A program made the translations under genes and the position numbers. 64,000 nt of DNA. Source: Bacteroidota bacterium (GTDB taxonomy: Bacteria; Bacteroidota; JABWAT01). Of the stretch, positions 56,401 to 63,297 are shown one piece after another. The stretch is from positions 124,001-188,000 of the forward strand of contig JAKLJL010000002.1 in the NCBI GenBank assembly GCA_023151185.1, given 5' to 3'. The notes under the pieces are model-generated. The model worked only from the letters and a program-made list of their open reading frames with translations, was not told the origin of the DNA and made no database searches. Numbering within the stretch: position 1 is the first letter of the stretch; each line of letters begins with the position of its first letter.

Positions 56401-56874
56401 AGAATGGATGACAAAGACAAAAAATTGTTCGATATTCATGAAAGTCTTGATACGACCATCCGGATTTTGTCGAAAGAATTCGAAAAGTTCAAAATTGAAC
56501 TCATCAGAAATTATTCGGATATCGGGCTTGTGGACTGCTATCCTGGCCAGTTGAGTCAGGTTTTTATGAATTTACTGATGAATGCAGTCCAGGCTTTGGA
56601 AGACAGACCGGACGGAAGGGTTGAAATCAGTACCAATAAAGTTGACAACACAGTTCTGATAACCATTCAGGATAACGGCCCCGGAATCAGTCCGGAAATT
56701 CAAAACAGGATTTTTGACCCGTTCTTTACAACCAAAGATGTTGGCAAAGGCACGGGAATGGGGCTTTCAATAACCTATAGTATTATTCAAAAACACAACG
56801 GGACGATTCAGGTACTTTCTGAACCCGGTCAGGGAACTGGTTTCATCATTTCCCTTCCGGCAACAGGCACCTGA
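53452..56874 (+). CDS. Sensor histidine kinase with beta-propeller sensor
   Basis: A 1140-residue relative of the preceding kinase. A signal peptide (to about residue 28, SEAQ) is followed by propeller blades (W.GT.GGGI, W.GT..GL.L repeated) to about 670, a Y_Y_Y domain, a membrane helix (about 790-812), a coiled coil, a HisKA-type box with His883 in GVAHEINNP, and an ATPase domain with DNGPGI and GTGMGLSI. There is no receiver domain. The start is taken as ATG 53452, with GGAGGG upstream; the TTG directly before it is not needed. The two propeller kinases share the DQSDGLQSNEFN and YYFGGINGVN-type blocks, suggesting duplication. Ligand unknown. Confidence 0.93.
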   Translation: MLTARFPFNQSCWLAFFFFLFPFFRSEAQLQSLRIARYSVENGLSQNSVLDILQDRQGFLWLATQDGLNRFDGYKFHILRSDLKARINISDNHVRALYQDKKLNLWIGTFGGGITVLPSDGSKPVKYEKGDDPGSLSDQFILKFVSDYQDNLWILTRDNGLNRWNPLSGNFSRFLFSGDPGLKGVIPRLTDLLPMPDGKILVGTESNGTLIFSPDSGNVRFLDQEKGLTVNRAQTVNSLFSPDKNTVWIGTDAGLKIFTYPEFKALPLPAVLKTSQFTNARISRMFKDSRSVIWVGTNGQGLFRLQPGTSSLLRFQGNQNRQEDLSDNNIRSIFEDHAGNIWVGTYSGGLNKINERSRLFDHFKDNTGLNNSVVSIFEHPVSGEIFAGTFGDGLLVFNPERNTVQRLHADSGPVKSGYDEVMAIQPLDSRYLLVGTYNGIYVLDLRSRKFLPAGKFWGISDPFNGQKIRAIAKDKKGVFWIASLGSGLFSLDPVSQKIVNYSASDLSPVKLPSNDAVSLLADSKGWIWVGTYGSGLIRLNPETKTIFHFLPQKPDTFSLSSHFVLGMEEDNSGKIWIGTRDGLNLFEAETRRFHHFHELNGLSNNIVYAISADTRNQIWASTNNGITLLHQITEGKWSLRSFDQSDGLQSNEFNTGAVYKSANGFFYFGGINGVNRFLPDSISEIKNPPLLALTSVQIGTSALPFSFPPISRIDLPAGVPDFNIEYAALEFINPVRNLYSYRLKGFDKGWIEAGTRRFASYTNLPPGDYEFQLRATNYAGVPSDSILTIPVSAETPWWRTWVAFVFYSLLTGLVIWLIVRARSKKLAAENKILEERIRAKTQELMTRTDELENSYAQLRLSQSYLVQSEKMASLGTLVAGVAHEINNPVNFITSSIEPLRQDVTDIQNLLTGYTDLIRTAGELIRSDNEGSAEKIREIIFQLESMSSPADFADLCAEIDVLLKGIESGTQRTSEIVKSLRNFSRMDDKDKKLFDIHESLDTTIRILSKEFEKFKIELIRNYSDIGLVDCYPGQLSQVFMNLLMNAVQALEDRPDGRVEISTNKVDNTVLITIQDNGPGISPEIQNRIFDPFFTTKDVGKGTGMGLSITYSIIQKHNGTIQVLSEPGQGTGFIISLPATGT

Positions 56875-56886
56875 CGGAGTTTGTAC

Positions 56887-58119
56887 ATGCAGGATAACCG
56901 ATTTAACATTCTTTACGTTGATGATGAAGAATTCAATCTGACTTCATTCAAGGCCATCTTCAGAAGAGACTACAATGTATTTACTGCTACCTCCGGAAAA
57001 GCAGGTCTTGAAATTCTGAAAACAACCGACATTCACCTCATTATTACCGATCAAAGAATGCCGGATATGACGGGTGTTGAGTTCCTCGAATCCATCTCGG
57101 ATGATTATATGTTCGTTAGACGGATTATCATTACCGGTTTTTCGGACATTGAAGCAATTATCAGGGCAATCAATAAGGGAAATATTTACCGGTATATTAC
57201 CAAACCGTGGGATGTCAATGACCTGAAAATCACTATCCAGAATGCATTGAATGCCTATCGGACCGATAAAGCCAACCGGACACTTACAATTGAACTTCAA
57301 ATGAAGCTGAACCGGATTGAAGAACTGACTGCAGAGCAGTTACGGCTTCAGGAAGAGAAGTTTAAACAGGAAGCAGAAAAGAAAATTCTGGAAGCAGAAT
57401 CCAAAAAACTTAAAGAAATTCAGGCAATCCGGGAAGAACTTTCAAACATGATTGTTCATGACCTTAAGAATCCGCTTGGATTGGTTATCGGCTATGCAAA
57501 AATGGCTGAAGAGCAACTGGCCAAACCAGAAATTGATCAGAAAGTTTTTCTTCAATTTGTAAAATCCATCATGCAGGCCGGCAACAATATGCTGACTCTT
57601 GTCCTGAATATTCTGGATGTTTACCGTTTTGAAAACGGAAAACCAAGTCTGCGGCTGGCACCAATTCCCCTCAGTGAACTGTTCGATACCAGTCTTGACC
57701 GGGTTTCTTTTGGACTTGACAAGAAAAACATTACTATCATCCGGGAATATGACCCCGAATTGAAAATCAATCTTGACAAGGAACTGATCAGCCGTGTTCT
57801 GGTAAATCTGCTGACGAATTCATTGAAATTTACTTCAAGGGATAAGCGGTTTTGGCTGGGCTGTTCTAATGAAGAAAACAACTATATATTTTATGTGCGG
57901 GATGAAGGATCCGGCATACCGGAAGAAAAACTGGACCAGCTATTCAAACGGTTTTCACAGATTAGCACAGCGGATGATGTTCAGGGAGTTAAATCTACCG
58001 GGATCGGGCTCACATTTGTAAAGTATGCCGTAGAGGCACATTCCGGAACAGTTTGGGTCGAATCAGAACTCGATAAGGGAAGTTCGTTTTTCTTTTCTGT
58101 TCCGTCCAATTTGACCTGA
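56887..58119 (+). CDS. Receiver domain-histidine kinase fusion (response-regulator kinase)
   Basis: A 410-residue cytoplasmic protein. An N-terminal receiver domain (1-120; Asp9-Asp10-Glu11 acidic pocket, phospho-acceptor Asp55 in LIITDQRMP, Thr in IITGF, Lys in TKPWD) is joined by a long helical/coiled-coil linker (about 125-185) to a HisKA box with His191 in MIVHDLKNP and an ATPase domain (NLLTNSLKFT, DEGSGIP, STGIGLTFVK). The ATG at 56887 is preceded by GGAG; the TTG at 56881 is less likely. It is the third gene of the kinase run, 12 bases after the propeller kinase. It could take phosphate from either upstream kinase on Asp55 and then use it to control its own kinase. No DNA-binding domain is present. 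Confidence 0.92.
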   Translation: MQDNRFNILYVDDEEFNLTSFKAIFRRDYNVFTATSGKAGLEILKTTDIHLIITDQRMPDMTGVEFLESISDDYMFVRRIIITGFSDIEAIIRAINKGNIYRYITKPWDVNDLKITIQNALNAYRTDKANRTLTIELQMKLNRIEELTAEQLRLQEEKFKQEAEKKILEAESKKLKEIQAIREELSNMIVHDLKNPLGLVIGYAKMAEEQLAKPEIDQKVFLQFVKSIMQAGNNMLTLVLNILDVYRFENGKPSLRLAPIPLSELFDTSLDRVSFGLDKKNITIIREYDPELKINLDKELISRVLVNLLTNSLKFTSRDKRFWLGCSNEENNYIFYVRDEGSGIPEEKLDQLFKRFSQISTADDVQGVKSTGIGLTFVKYAVEAHSGTVWVESELDKGSSFFFSVPSNLT

Positions 58120-58211
58120 TGATGATGTTAAGTGGCAGGTGCTGCCTTTAAATGAAAAACTGAGTCATCAGAGAATCATCTGAATGGGTTCAATCCCAAA
58201 ATTTTAAATTT

Positions 58212-58252
58212 AAAAAAAGGCTGCTCAATACTTTTGAGACAGCCTTTTTTTT
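58212..58252. terminator. Bidirectional terminator between the kinase run and the cNMP-PFK gene
   Basis: Seven A residues, an approximately 10-bp stem with one bulge (GGCTGCTCAA with TTGAGACAGCC) and eight T residues. It is symmetrical enough to end both the plus-strand kinase transcripts and the minus-strand cNMP-PFK transcripts. Confidence 0.9.
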
Positions 58253-58259
58253 GCCGTTT

Positions 58260-59783
58260 TCAATACGGAAGATAATCAAGCAGATTCTTTACGCCCAGCC
58301 GGTTAGCCAGGTTTGCCAGTTCGGGGGTTACACTATTATCTGTTCTGATTTCCTCAAAATTAATTGAATACTCCTGACCAGAAAGAACCGCCGGCATTCT
58401 CCTGTTCTCACCCTGAATCACCATTTGCATCAGTTTTCTTGCCATTCGCTGGGCCAGAGTAATGTCCATGTTGTTAGGTTGGGCGCCACGGATATCCCGT
58501 GAAAACCCTTCGCAGATTACCCGGGTATTTAAATCCAGTCCGGACTGAACCAGTTCCGATTTAAAATATTCTGCGGCATTCCCGTCAAAACCTTTTTGTT
58601 TCCGTTCGTTTGCCTTGTATCCTTCGGCGACAACAATTACGGTATTATCCCGGTTTTTAAGGGACTCTGCAACTTCCTTCGGATCAAATCTGGATGAAGG
58701 AAGCACGGCAAGATGGGCTCCGGCCCCCAGACAGCTATGAAGTGCATGATAACCACCCTGTGCTCCCATCATTTCGATAATGTAGCACCGGTGATGGGTT
58801 CTTGCATCCGCCATGTAACATCTGATTTTTTCTGCTCCGACTTCCACCCCGGTATGCTGCCCAATACATTCAGTCCCGAACACATCAGAATCAATGGTCA
58901 CAGGAATAAAAAACAACTGCACAGAATCCGGAAGCAGTTTGGACAGTGATTTCATTCCTTTCAGGGTCCCGTCGCCACCAATTCCAATTACAATTTTCAC
59001 TTTTCGTTTCAGAATGTTTTTTGCAGCCTGCTCCTGAACTTCCGCTTTTTTAAAGTCTGGATAGCGTTCAGACCTGAAATCAGCCCCCCGTGCTTCCCGA
59101 AGAGGAGGTGCAAAGGTAACGCCGGGAATTCTTTGAATCTGACGGAACAGTCTCGGGCTGTTGACCAGAGCACGGTAATCCTCTGTTTTACCCGAAACCA
59201 CAGATCGAAAACCTTCTGCAGCGATAAAAATTTTCCGCCCCATGGCTTCCAGAAACTGGGTAATGAAAGCTGTAACCGTGTTATACCCGGGCGCACATCC
59301 ACCGTCCTGGATAATCAAAACATCCATTTCGTGGTAAAAATCTTCCTCCTCCCGGATGTAGGATGTCGTCAGCCTGGCCAGTTCCCGGTAAAAATGTCCA
59401 TATGTCTGGCCGTTTACAATTTCCGGATTTTCAAGATCCTTCCGGGTAAAATAAAACAAAACAGAATCAGTTAGGGCTCTTACCGATCCCGTTCTGGGCT
59501 GTTCGTCCATCAGGGCAATTTCACCAAAAATAGAGGCCGGCTGAAAAATTTTAATGGTTCTGTCAAATTTTTCAAGGGCCAGTTCTCCCTGCTCCACAAT
59601 AAAGGCATCACTACCCGGCGCACCTTCATGAAACACATAATCACCAGCTTTAAACCGGACTTTTTTCAAAATTCCGGCAAGGATCCGGATGTCTGTATCA
59701 TCAAGCTGGGCAAAATGCGGTACCGTTTTCAGAAAAGCTATTACTTCAGGGGCATCAGGTTTAAATGAAACTGGAACTGACAT
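58260..59783 (-). CDS. Cyclic-nucleotide-binding domain fused to phosphofructokinase-like domain
   Basis: A 507-residue cytoplasmic protein. Residues about 20-120 form a cNMP-binding domain with a complete phosphate-binding cassette, FGEIALMDEQPRTGSVRA (Glu88, Arg97). From about 153 a PfkA-type domain follows: GGCAPGYN (161-168), GGDGT (269-273), TIDSD (296-300), MGAQGG (339-344), EG (387-388) and RDIRGAQPNNMD (429-440), parallel to E. coli GGDAPGMN, GGDGS, TIDND, MGR, EG and the RGG.P..D block. The Gly in GGDGT resembles ATP- rather than PPi-dependent enzymes; Val precedes TIDSD where Gly or Lys is usual, and the Arg after MG is missing. I infer cAMP- or cGMP-gated sugar-phosphate kinase activity. 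ATG 59783 follows GAGGAG; a longer frame would overlap the MFS start. Confidence 0.9.
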   Translation of the reverse strand: MSVPVSFKPDAPEVIAFLKTVPHFAQLDDTDIRILAGILKKVRFKAGDYVFHEGAPGSDAFIVEQGELALEKFDRTIKIFQPASIFGEIALMDEQPRTGSVRALTDSVLFYFTRKDLENPEIVNGQTYGHFYRELARLTTSYIREEEDFYHEMDVLIIQDGGCAPGYNTVTAFITQFLEAMGRKIFIAAEGFRSVVSGKTEDYRALVNSPRLFRQIQRIPGVTFAPPLREARGADFRSERYPDFKKAEVQEQAAKNILKRKVKIVIGIGGDGTLKGMKSLSKLLPDSVQLFFIPVTIDSDVFGTECIGQHTGVEVGAEKIRCYMADARTHHRCYIIEMMGAQGGYHALHSCLGAGAHLAVLPSSRFDPKEVAESLKNRDNTVIVVAEGYKANERKQKGFDGNAAEYFKSELVQSGLDLNTRVICEGFSRDIRGAQPNNMDITLAQRMARKLMQMVIQGENRRMPAVLSGQEYSINFEEIRTDNSVTPELANLANRLGVKNLLDYLPY

Positions 59784-59843
59784 AATCTCCTCATGGTAAC
59801 CAGAAAATAGGAAATTGTAAAGATACTCATTTTCACTTAATCC

Positions 59844-59871
59844 ATAAATATTCAGGTGATAATATTTATCA
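59844..59871. promoter_or_regulatory. Perfect inverted repeats in the cNMP-PFK/MFS divergent promoter region
   Basis: ATAAATATT (59844-59852) and AATATTTAT (59861-59869) form a 9-bp perfect inverted repeat spaced by 8 bases. Overlapping it, TGATAA-TAT-TTATCA (59857-59871) is a 15-base palindrome. The 173-base gap between the divergent genes makes it a plausible operator. It does not fit the usual CRP or FNR spacing. Confidence 0.45.
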
Positions 59872-59956
59872 ACCCTGCACTTCAGGATAAATTTACCGAT
59901 CAAAGGGGAATGTTTCGGGAATAAATACTGTTTAGATCCATTTAGGGAATCTGACC

Positions 59957-61189
59957 GTGTCTGAAACCTCCAATTTGACTCCTGCAATCCTGCCTCCCAG
60001 AAAAGAAAACCTGCTGGTCTTTCTCCTGGCTGCAATCCAGTTTACCCATGTCATGGATTTTGTGATCATGATGCCCCTGGGGCCTCAACTTATGCGGATT
60101 TTTTCGATTGATACCCATGATTTCGGATTACTGGTTTCAAGTTACACCTTCAGTGCCGGAATAGCCGGGATTGCAGGCGCCTTTTTTCTTGACCGGTTTG
60201 ACAGAAGAAATATACTTCTAGTACTTTACACCGGTTTTACCCTGGGAACCCTTCTTTGCGGCCTTGCCCCCGGTTATCATTCCCTGCTTGCTGCCCGCAT
60301 TTTCACCGGAGCATTCGGCGGTCTGATCGGTGCCAGTATTTTTTCAATTTTAGGAGATGTCATTCCCTATGAGCGCCGGGGCGCAGCAACCGGAAAAGTG
60401 ATGGCTGCCTTTTCAGTCGCCTCAGTCGCCGGCGTACCAACCGGGCTTTTCTTTGCATCCCACTGGGGCTGGCATTCAACATTTATCCTGCTTGCTGCAA
60501 TGGGTATCCCCATTCTGCTCGCCGGTGTTTTCCTTTTTCCTCCTGTCAGAAGCCATCTGTTAACAGCCCATCAGAAAGATTTCCATCCCTGGAAGGTTCT
60601 TCAACCGGTACTCCGGAATAAAAAACACCAGCTTGCCTTTTTATTGATGAGCTTAATGATGTTTGGCGGGTTTACCATAATTCCCTACATCAGCCCCTAC
60701 CTTGTCCTGAATGCCGGGCTGGATGAAGCAAATCTTCCCTTAATTTATCTTTTCGGAGGTGGATTTACTTTTTTCACCTCACCCTGGGTGGGTCGTCAGG
60801 CAGATAAATACGGCAAACCCAAAGTTTTTAAAACTGCAGCAATCCTGAGTATTTTCCCGGTAATCGCCATAACCCTGCTTCCGCAGGTCCCGCTTTATGT
60901 AATTCTGACAGTTGTGGTAGTATTCTTTATCACAGTAAATGGTCGGGTTGTGCCTGCCATGGCCATGGTGACCGGCGCCGCCGAACCTCAACTCAGAGGA
61001 CGGTTTATGTCTGTTAATTCAGCGGTACAGCAGCTTTCATCCGGAGTAGCATCTTATGTTGCCGGACTAATTATTGTGACAAAACCTGATGGCAAACTCG
61101 CGGGATATTGGATAGTAGGCCTGATTGCAATTCTTGCCGTTCTGGTCGCAACCTGGGTAGCACCAAAACTGGAATACAGGAGTAAATAA
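59957..61189 (+). CDS. MFS transporter (DHA1-like exporter)
   Basis: A 410-residue inner-membrane protein with about 12 hydrophobic helices. The N-terminal half has the motif DRFDRRNILL after helix 2 (the D-R-x-x-R-R MFS motif A) and the C-terminal half a related GRQADKYGKPK. The general plan resembles multidrug or sugar-efflux (DHA1-type) carriers driven by protons. GTG at 59957 is the start, with AGGGA upstream. Its promoter region is shared with the divergent cNMP-PFK gene. The stop is directly followed by a bidirectional terminator. The substrate is unknown; an efflux of sugar phosphates would be speculation. Confidence 0.9.
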   Translation: MSETSNLTPAILPPRKENLLVFLLAAIQFTHVMDFVIMMPLGPQLMRIFSIDTHDFGLLVSSYTFSAGIAGIAGAFFLDRFDRRNILLVLYTGFTLGTLLCGLAPGYHSLLAARIFTGAFGGLIGASIFSILGDVIPYERRGAATGKVMAAFSVASVAGVPTGLFFASHWGWHSTFILLAAMGIPILLAGVFLFPPVRSHLLTAHQKDFHPWKVLQPVLRNKKHQLAFLLMSLMMFGGFTIIPYISPYLVLNAGLDEANLPLIYLFGGGFTFFTSPWVGRQADKYGKPKVFKTAAILSIFPVIAITLLPQVPLYVILTVVVVFFITVNGRVVPAMAMVTGAAEPQLRGRFMSVNSAVQQLSSGVASYVAGLIIVTKPDGKLAGYWIVGLIAILAVLVATWVAPKLEYRSK

Positions 61190-61236
61190 AAAAAGGCTGC
61201 CCGGATCAGGATTTACCCTACCCCGGACAGCCTTTT
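61188..61236. terminator. Bidirectional terminator between the MFS gene and the tRNA cluster
   Basis: Seven A residues, then a stem of 5 bp (GGCTG/CAGCC), one mismatch and 4 bp (CCGG/CCGG) around an 18-base loop, then TTTT. It can terminate the plus-strand MFS transcript and, with a T7 tail, the minus-strand tRNA transcript. Confidence 0.85.
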
Positions 61237-61237
61237 G

Positions 61238-61310
61238 TGGCTCTGGATGGACTCGAACCATCGACCCACTGCTTAAAAGGCAGTTGCTCTACCACCTGAG
61301 CTACAGAACC
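61238..61310 (-). tRNA. tRNA-Lys (anticodon TTT), copy 2
   Basis: A 73-base cloverleaf on the minus strand: acceptor GGTTCTG pairs with CAGAGCC (one G-T wobble), the D arm has GTAGCTCAGGTGGTAGAGC, anticodon loop CTTTTAA with anticodon TTT, and T arm GGTTCGAGTCC. No 3-prime CCA is encoded. It is identical base for base to the copy at 61432-61504. Confidence 0.96.
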
Positions 61311-61322
61311 GGCCTTTTATTG

Positions 61323-61405
61323 TGCCCAGGACTGGACTCGAACCAGCACGCACGCGGTGCACCACCCCCTCAAGATGGCGTGTCTACCAATTTCACCACC
61401 TGGGC
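61323..61405 (-). tRNA. tRNA-Leu (anticodon GAG)
   Basis: An 83-base class II tRNA on the minus strand. Acceptor GCCCAGG pairs with CCTGGGC, anticodon stem CCATC/GGTGG encloses loop TTGAGGG with anticodon GAG, and the long variable arm and T arm GGTTCGAGTCC are present. It reads CTC (and CTT) leucine codons. No encoded CCA. It lies 12 bases before the second tRNA-Lys in transcription order. Confidence 0.96.
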
Positions 61406-61431
61406 AAAACATGAAACCTGAAAAGATTTCG

Positions 61432-61504
61432 TGGCTCTGGATGGACTCGAACCATCGACCCACTGCTTAAAAGGCAGTTGCTCTACCACCTGAGCTACAG
61501 AACC
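61432..61504 (-). tRNA. tRNA-Lys (anticodon TTT), copy 1
   Basis: A 73-base cloverleaf identical to the copy at 61238-61310, with anticodon TTT for AAA and AAG. It is the first gene of the minus-strand Lys-Leu-Lys transcript. Two Bacteroidota-type promoter elements lie just upstream. Confidence 0.96.
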
Positions 61505-61511
61505 ATCAAAA

Positions 61512-61569
61512 CAAAAGTAATTTTGTTTTTGAGAGCGACAAAGATAAGGATAATATTTAGCTGAGTCAA
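61512..61569 (-). promoter_or_regulatory. Tandem Bacteroidota-type promoters for the tRNA cluster
   Basis: On the minus strand P1 is TTTG (61542-61539), 19 bases, then TACTTTTG (61519-61512). P2 is TTG (61569-61567), 20 bases, then TATCTTTG (61546-61539). Both -7 boxes match TAnnTTTG fully. The P1 -33 element lies inside the P2 -7 element, so the two overlap. P2 would give a 25-30 base leader; P1 would start almost at the mature 5-prime end. Confidence 0.7.
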
Positions 61570-61629
61570 TATTATCAGACTTAATTTCCTGATAAATTCA
61601 CACCACCTAAACTCAGTTCAGTTTCCGGT

Positions 61630-63168
61630 TTAATTTCCGGTTTGGCCGGGTTTTCCAGGACGGTCGTACAATTCACCCAGGAATTTGTATTTATCAGCAA
61701 TTCCGTAGGGAACCTGTTCCCAGCTAAACCGCCAGCTCCAGTTTCCACCGAGGCGGCCGGGGAAATTCATTCTGGCGTCTCCGCCCAGGTTCAGCACATC
61801 CTGCATCGGGAAAATGACTGTGTCAGCAACTGATGCATAGGCCACCCTGATCAACTCATTCACCACATCATCACCATAAAAATTCAGATACTTCTGGGTA
61901 AAATTCCAGATATCAGTTTTATCCTGAGTGGCCCGTGCTCCTTCAAAATAAGACCGGGTTGTATCGTTATCGTGGGAGCCGGTATAAACAACGCAGTTCT
62001 GAACGAAATTATGGGGAAGGAATTTGTTTTCCATATCCTTTCCAAATGCAAACTGCATAATTTTCATGCCGGGGAAATTGAATTTGTCGCGAAGGGCAAC
62101 AACCCCATCCGTAATTACGCCAAGATCTTCGGCGATAATCGGCATTTCACCAAGGTGTTTTTCTATACTTGAAAAAAGCTTCTTGCCAGGTGCCTTTACC
62201 CATTTCCCTTTCTCAGCAGTTTTGGCATCTCCTTTAATCTCCCAAAACGCTTCAAACCCTCTGAAGTGATCAATCCGGACTATGTCCATGATTTCAAAAA
62301 GGCTTACAAACCGGTGGCGCCACCAGAGAAAATCATCCTCCTCCATCTTGTCCCAGTTATAAAGCGGATTCCCCCATAACTGACCGGTAGGAGAAAAATA
62401 ATCGGGCGGAACCCCGGCACAGGTCAGCAGTTTTCCGTTTTCATCTACTGTAAACAATTCTTTGTTAGCCCAGGTGTCTGCACTGTCATAGGCAATAAAA
62501 ATCGGAAGATCTCCAACAATCTTTATCCCGCTGGCATTGGCATATTTTTTCAGAGCCAGCCATTGATGGAAAAAATTAAACTGAATAAATTTCTGATACT
62601 CTATATCCTCTTCCAGTTTTTTCGTCCATTCCTTAACCGCTTTAGGAGTCCGATGGGCAATATCCTTCGACCATTGCGTCCAGGTAACACCACCATGATG
62701 CGCTTTTGCTGACATGAAAAGTGCATAATCATCCAGCCAGGCCGCATTTTCTTTACAGAATTTCCTGTAAGACTTTACATAGTCTTTAGACAGCTTTTCT
62801 TCATTTTTCCGGAAATTTGAAAATGCCTTTTTCAACAGATCAGTTTTGTACCCGATCACCCATCCAAAATCAATGTTAAGCGGATTGAAGGCCGGCACTT
62901 CCTTTAAATCAGCACCACTCAGCAACCCCTCCTCATACAATTTATCCGGGCTGATTACCAGCGGATTACCGGCAAAGGCCGAAAAGCATTGATAGGGTGA
63001 GTCACCATAACCGGTTGGTCCCAAAGGGAGAACCTGCCAGAGGGACATATTTGCAGATTTCAGAAAATCAACAAAGCGATAGGCCTGATCTCCCAAATCT
63101 CCGATACCATACCGCCCCGGGAGTGAGGTCGGATGAAGCAAAATTCCTGCTGAGCGGTCAAATTTCAT
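61630..63168 (-). CDS. malQ: 4-alpha-glucanotransferase (amylomaltase)
   Basis: A 512-residue GH77 enzyme that transfers alpha-1,4-glucan chains (disproportionation) in maltodextrin or glycogen metabolism. Size fits the short amylomaltase type (Thermus/plant D-enzyme), not the longer E. coli MalQ. Conserved blocks: GILLHPTSLPGRYGIGDLG (7-25), DSPYQ, GDLPIFI, the nucleophile Asp300 in VRIDHFRGF, acid/base Glu347 in IIAEDLG and Asp400 in GSHDND. The gene is monocistronic as far as seen, with a good promoter 60-100 bases upstream, and lies 125 bases before the tRNA cluster. Confidence 0.96.
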   Translation of the reverse strand: MKFDRSAGILLHPTSLPGRYGIGDLGDQAYRFVDFLKSANMSLWQVLPLGPTGYGDSPYQCFSAFAGNPLVISPDKLYEEGLLSGADLKEVPAFNPLNIDFGWVIGYKTDLLKKAFSNFRKNEEKLSKDYVKSYRKFCKENAAWLDDYALFMSAKAHHGGVTWTQWSKDIAHRTPKAVKEWTKKLEEDIEYQKFIQFNFFHQWLALKKYANASGIKIVGDLPIFIAYDSADTWANKELFTVDENGKLLTCAGVPPDYFSPTGQLWGNPLYNWDKMEEDDFLWWRHRFVSLFEIMDIVRIDHFRGFEAFWEIKGDAKTAEKGKWVKAPGKKLFSSIEKHLGEMPIIAEDLGVITDGVVALRDKFNFPGMKIMQFAFGKDMENKFLPHNFVQNCVVYTGSHDNDTTRSYFEGARATQDKTDIWNFTQKYLNFYGDDVVNELIRVAYASVADTVIFPMQDVLNLGGDARMNFPGRLGGNWSWRFSWEQVPYGIADKYKFLGELYDRPGKPGQTGN

Positions 63169-63236
63169 AGCAAAACCTGTTGGTTGTTGATTGGTCGAGT
63201 TTTGTGCTGTCCTGTCCGGAACTCAAGACAAGGTTA

Positions 63237-63269
63237 CAAATGTAAGTTTTTTTTCTGATCAATCAAAAA
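63237..63269 (-). promoter_or_regulatory. Bacteroidota-type promoter for malQ
   Basis: On the minus strand TTTTTG (63269-63264), a spacer of exactly 19 bases and TACATTTG (63244-63237), a full match to TAnnTTTG. The transcription start would be near 63230, about 60 bases upstream of the malQ ATG. This is one of the clearest promoters in the window. Confidence 0.75.
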
Positions 63270-63297
63270 CGGTCATGGGGAAAAGCGCTTTTTTTCA

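Noticed and set aside
59784-60035. 84-residue N-terminal extension of the cNMP-PFK frame
   Set aside because: It would overlap the MFS gene start on the other strand and contains no recognisable domain; GAGGAG precedes the ATG at 59783.
61238-61504. tRNA genes as an attachment site of an integrative element
   Set aside because: No integrase, transposase or flanking direct repeat other than the tRNA copies themselves.
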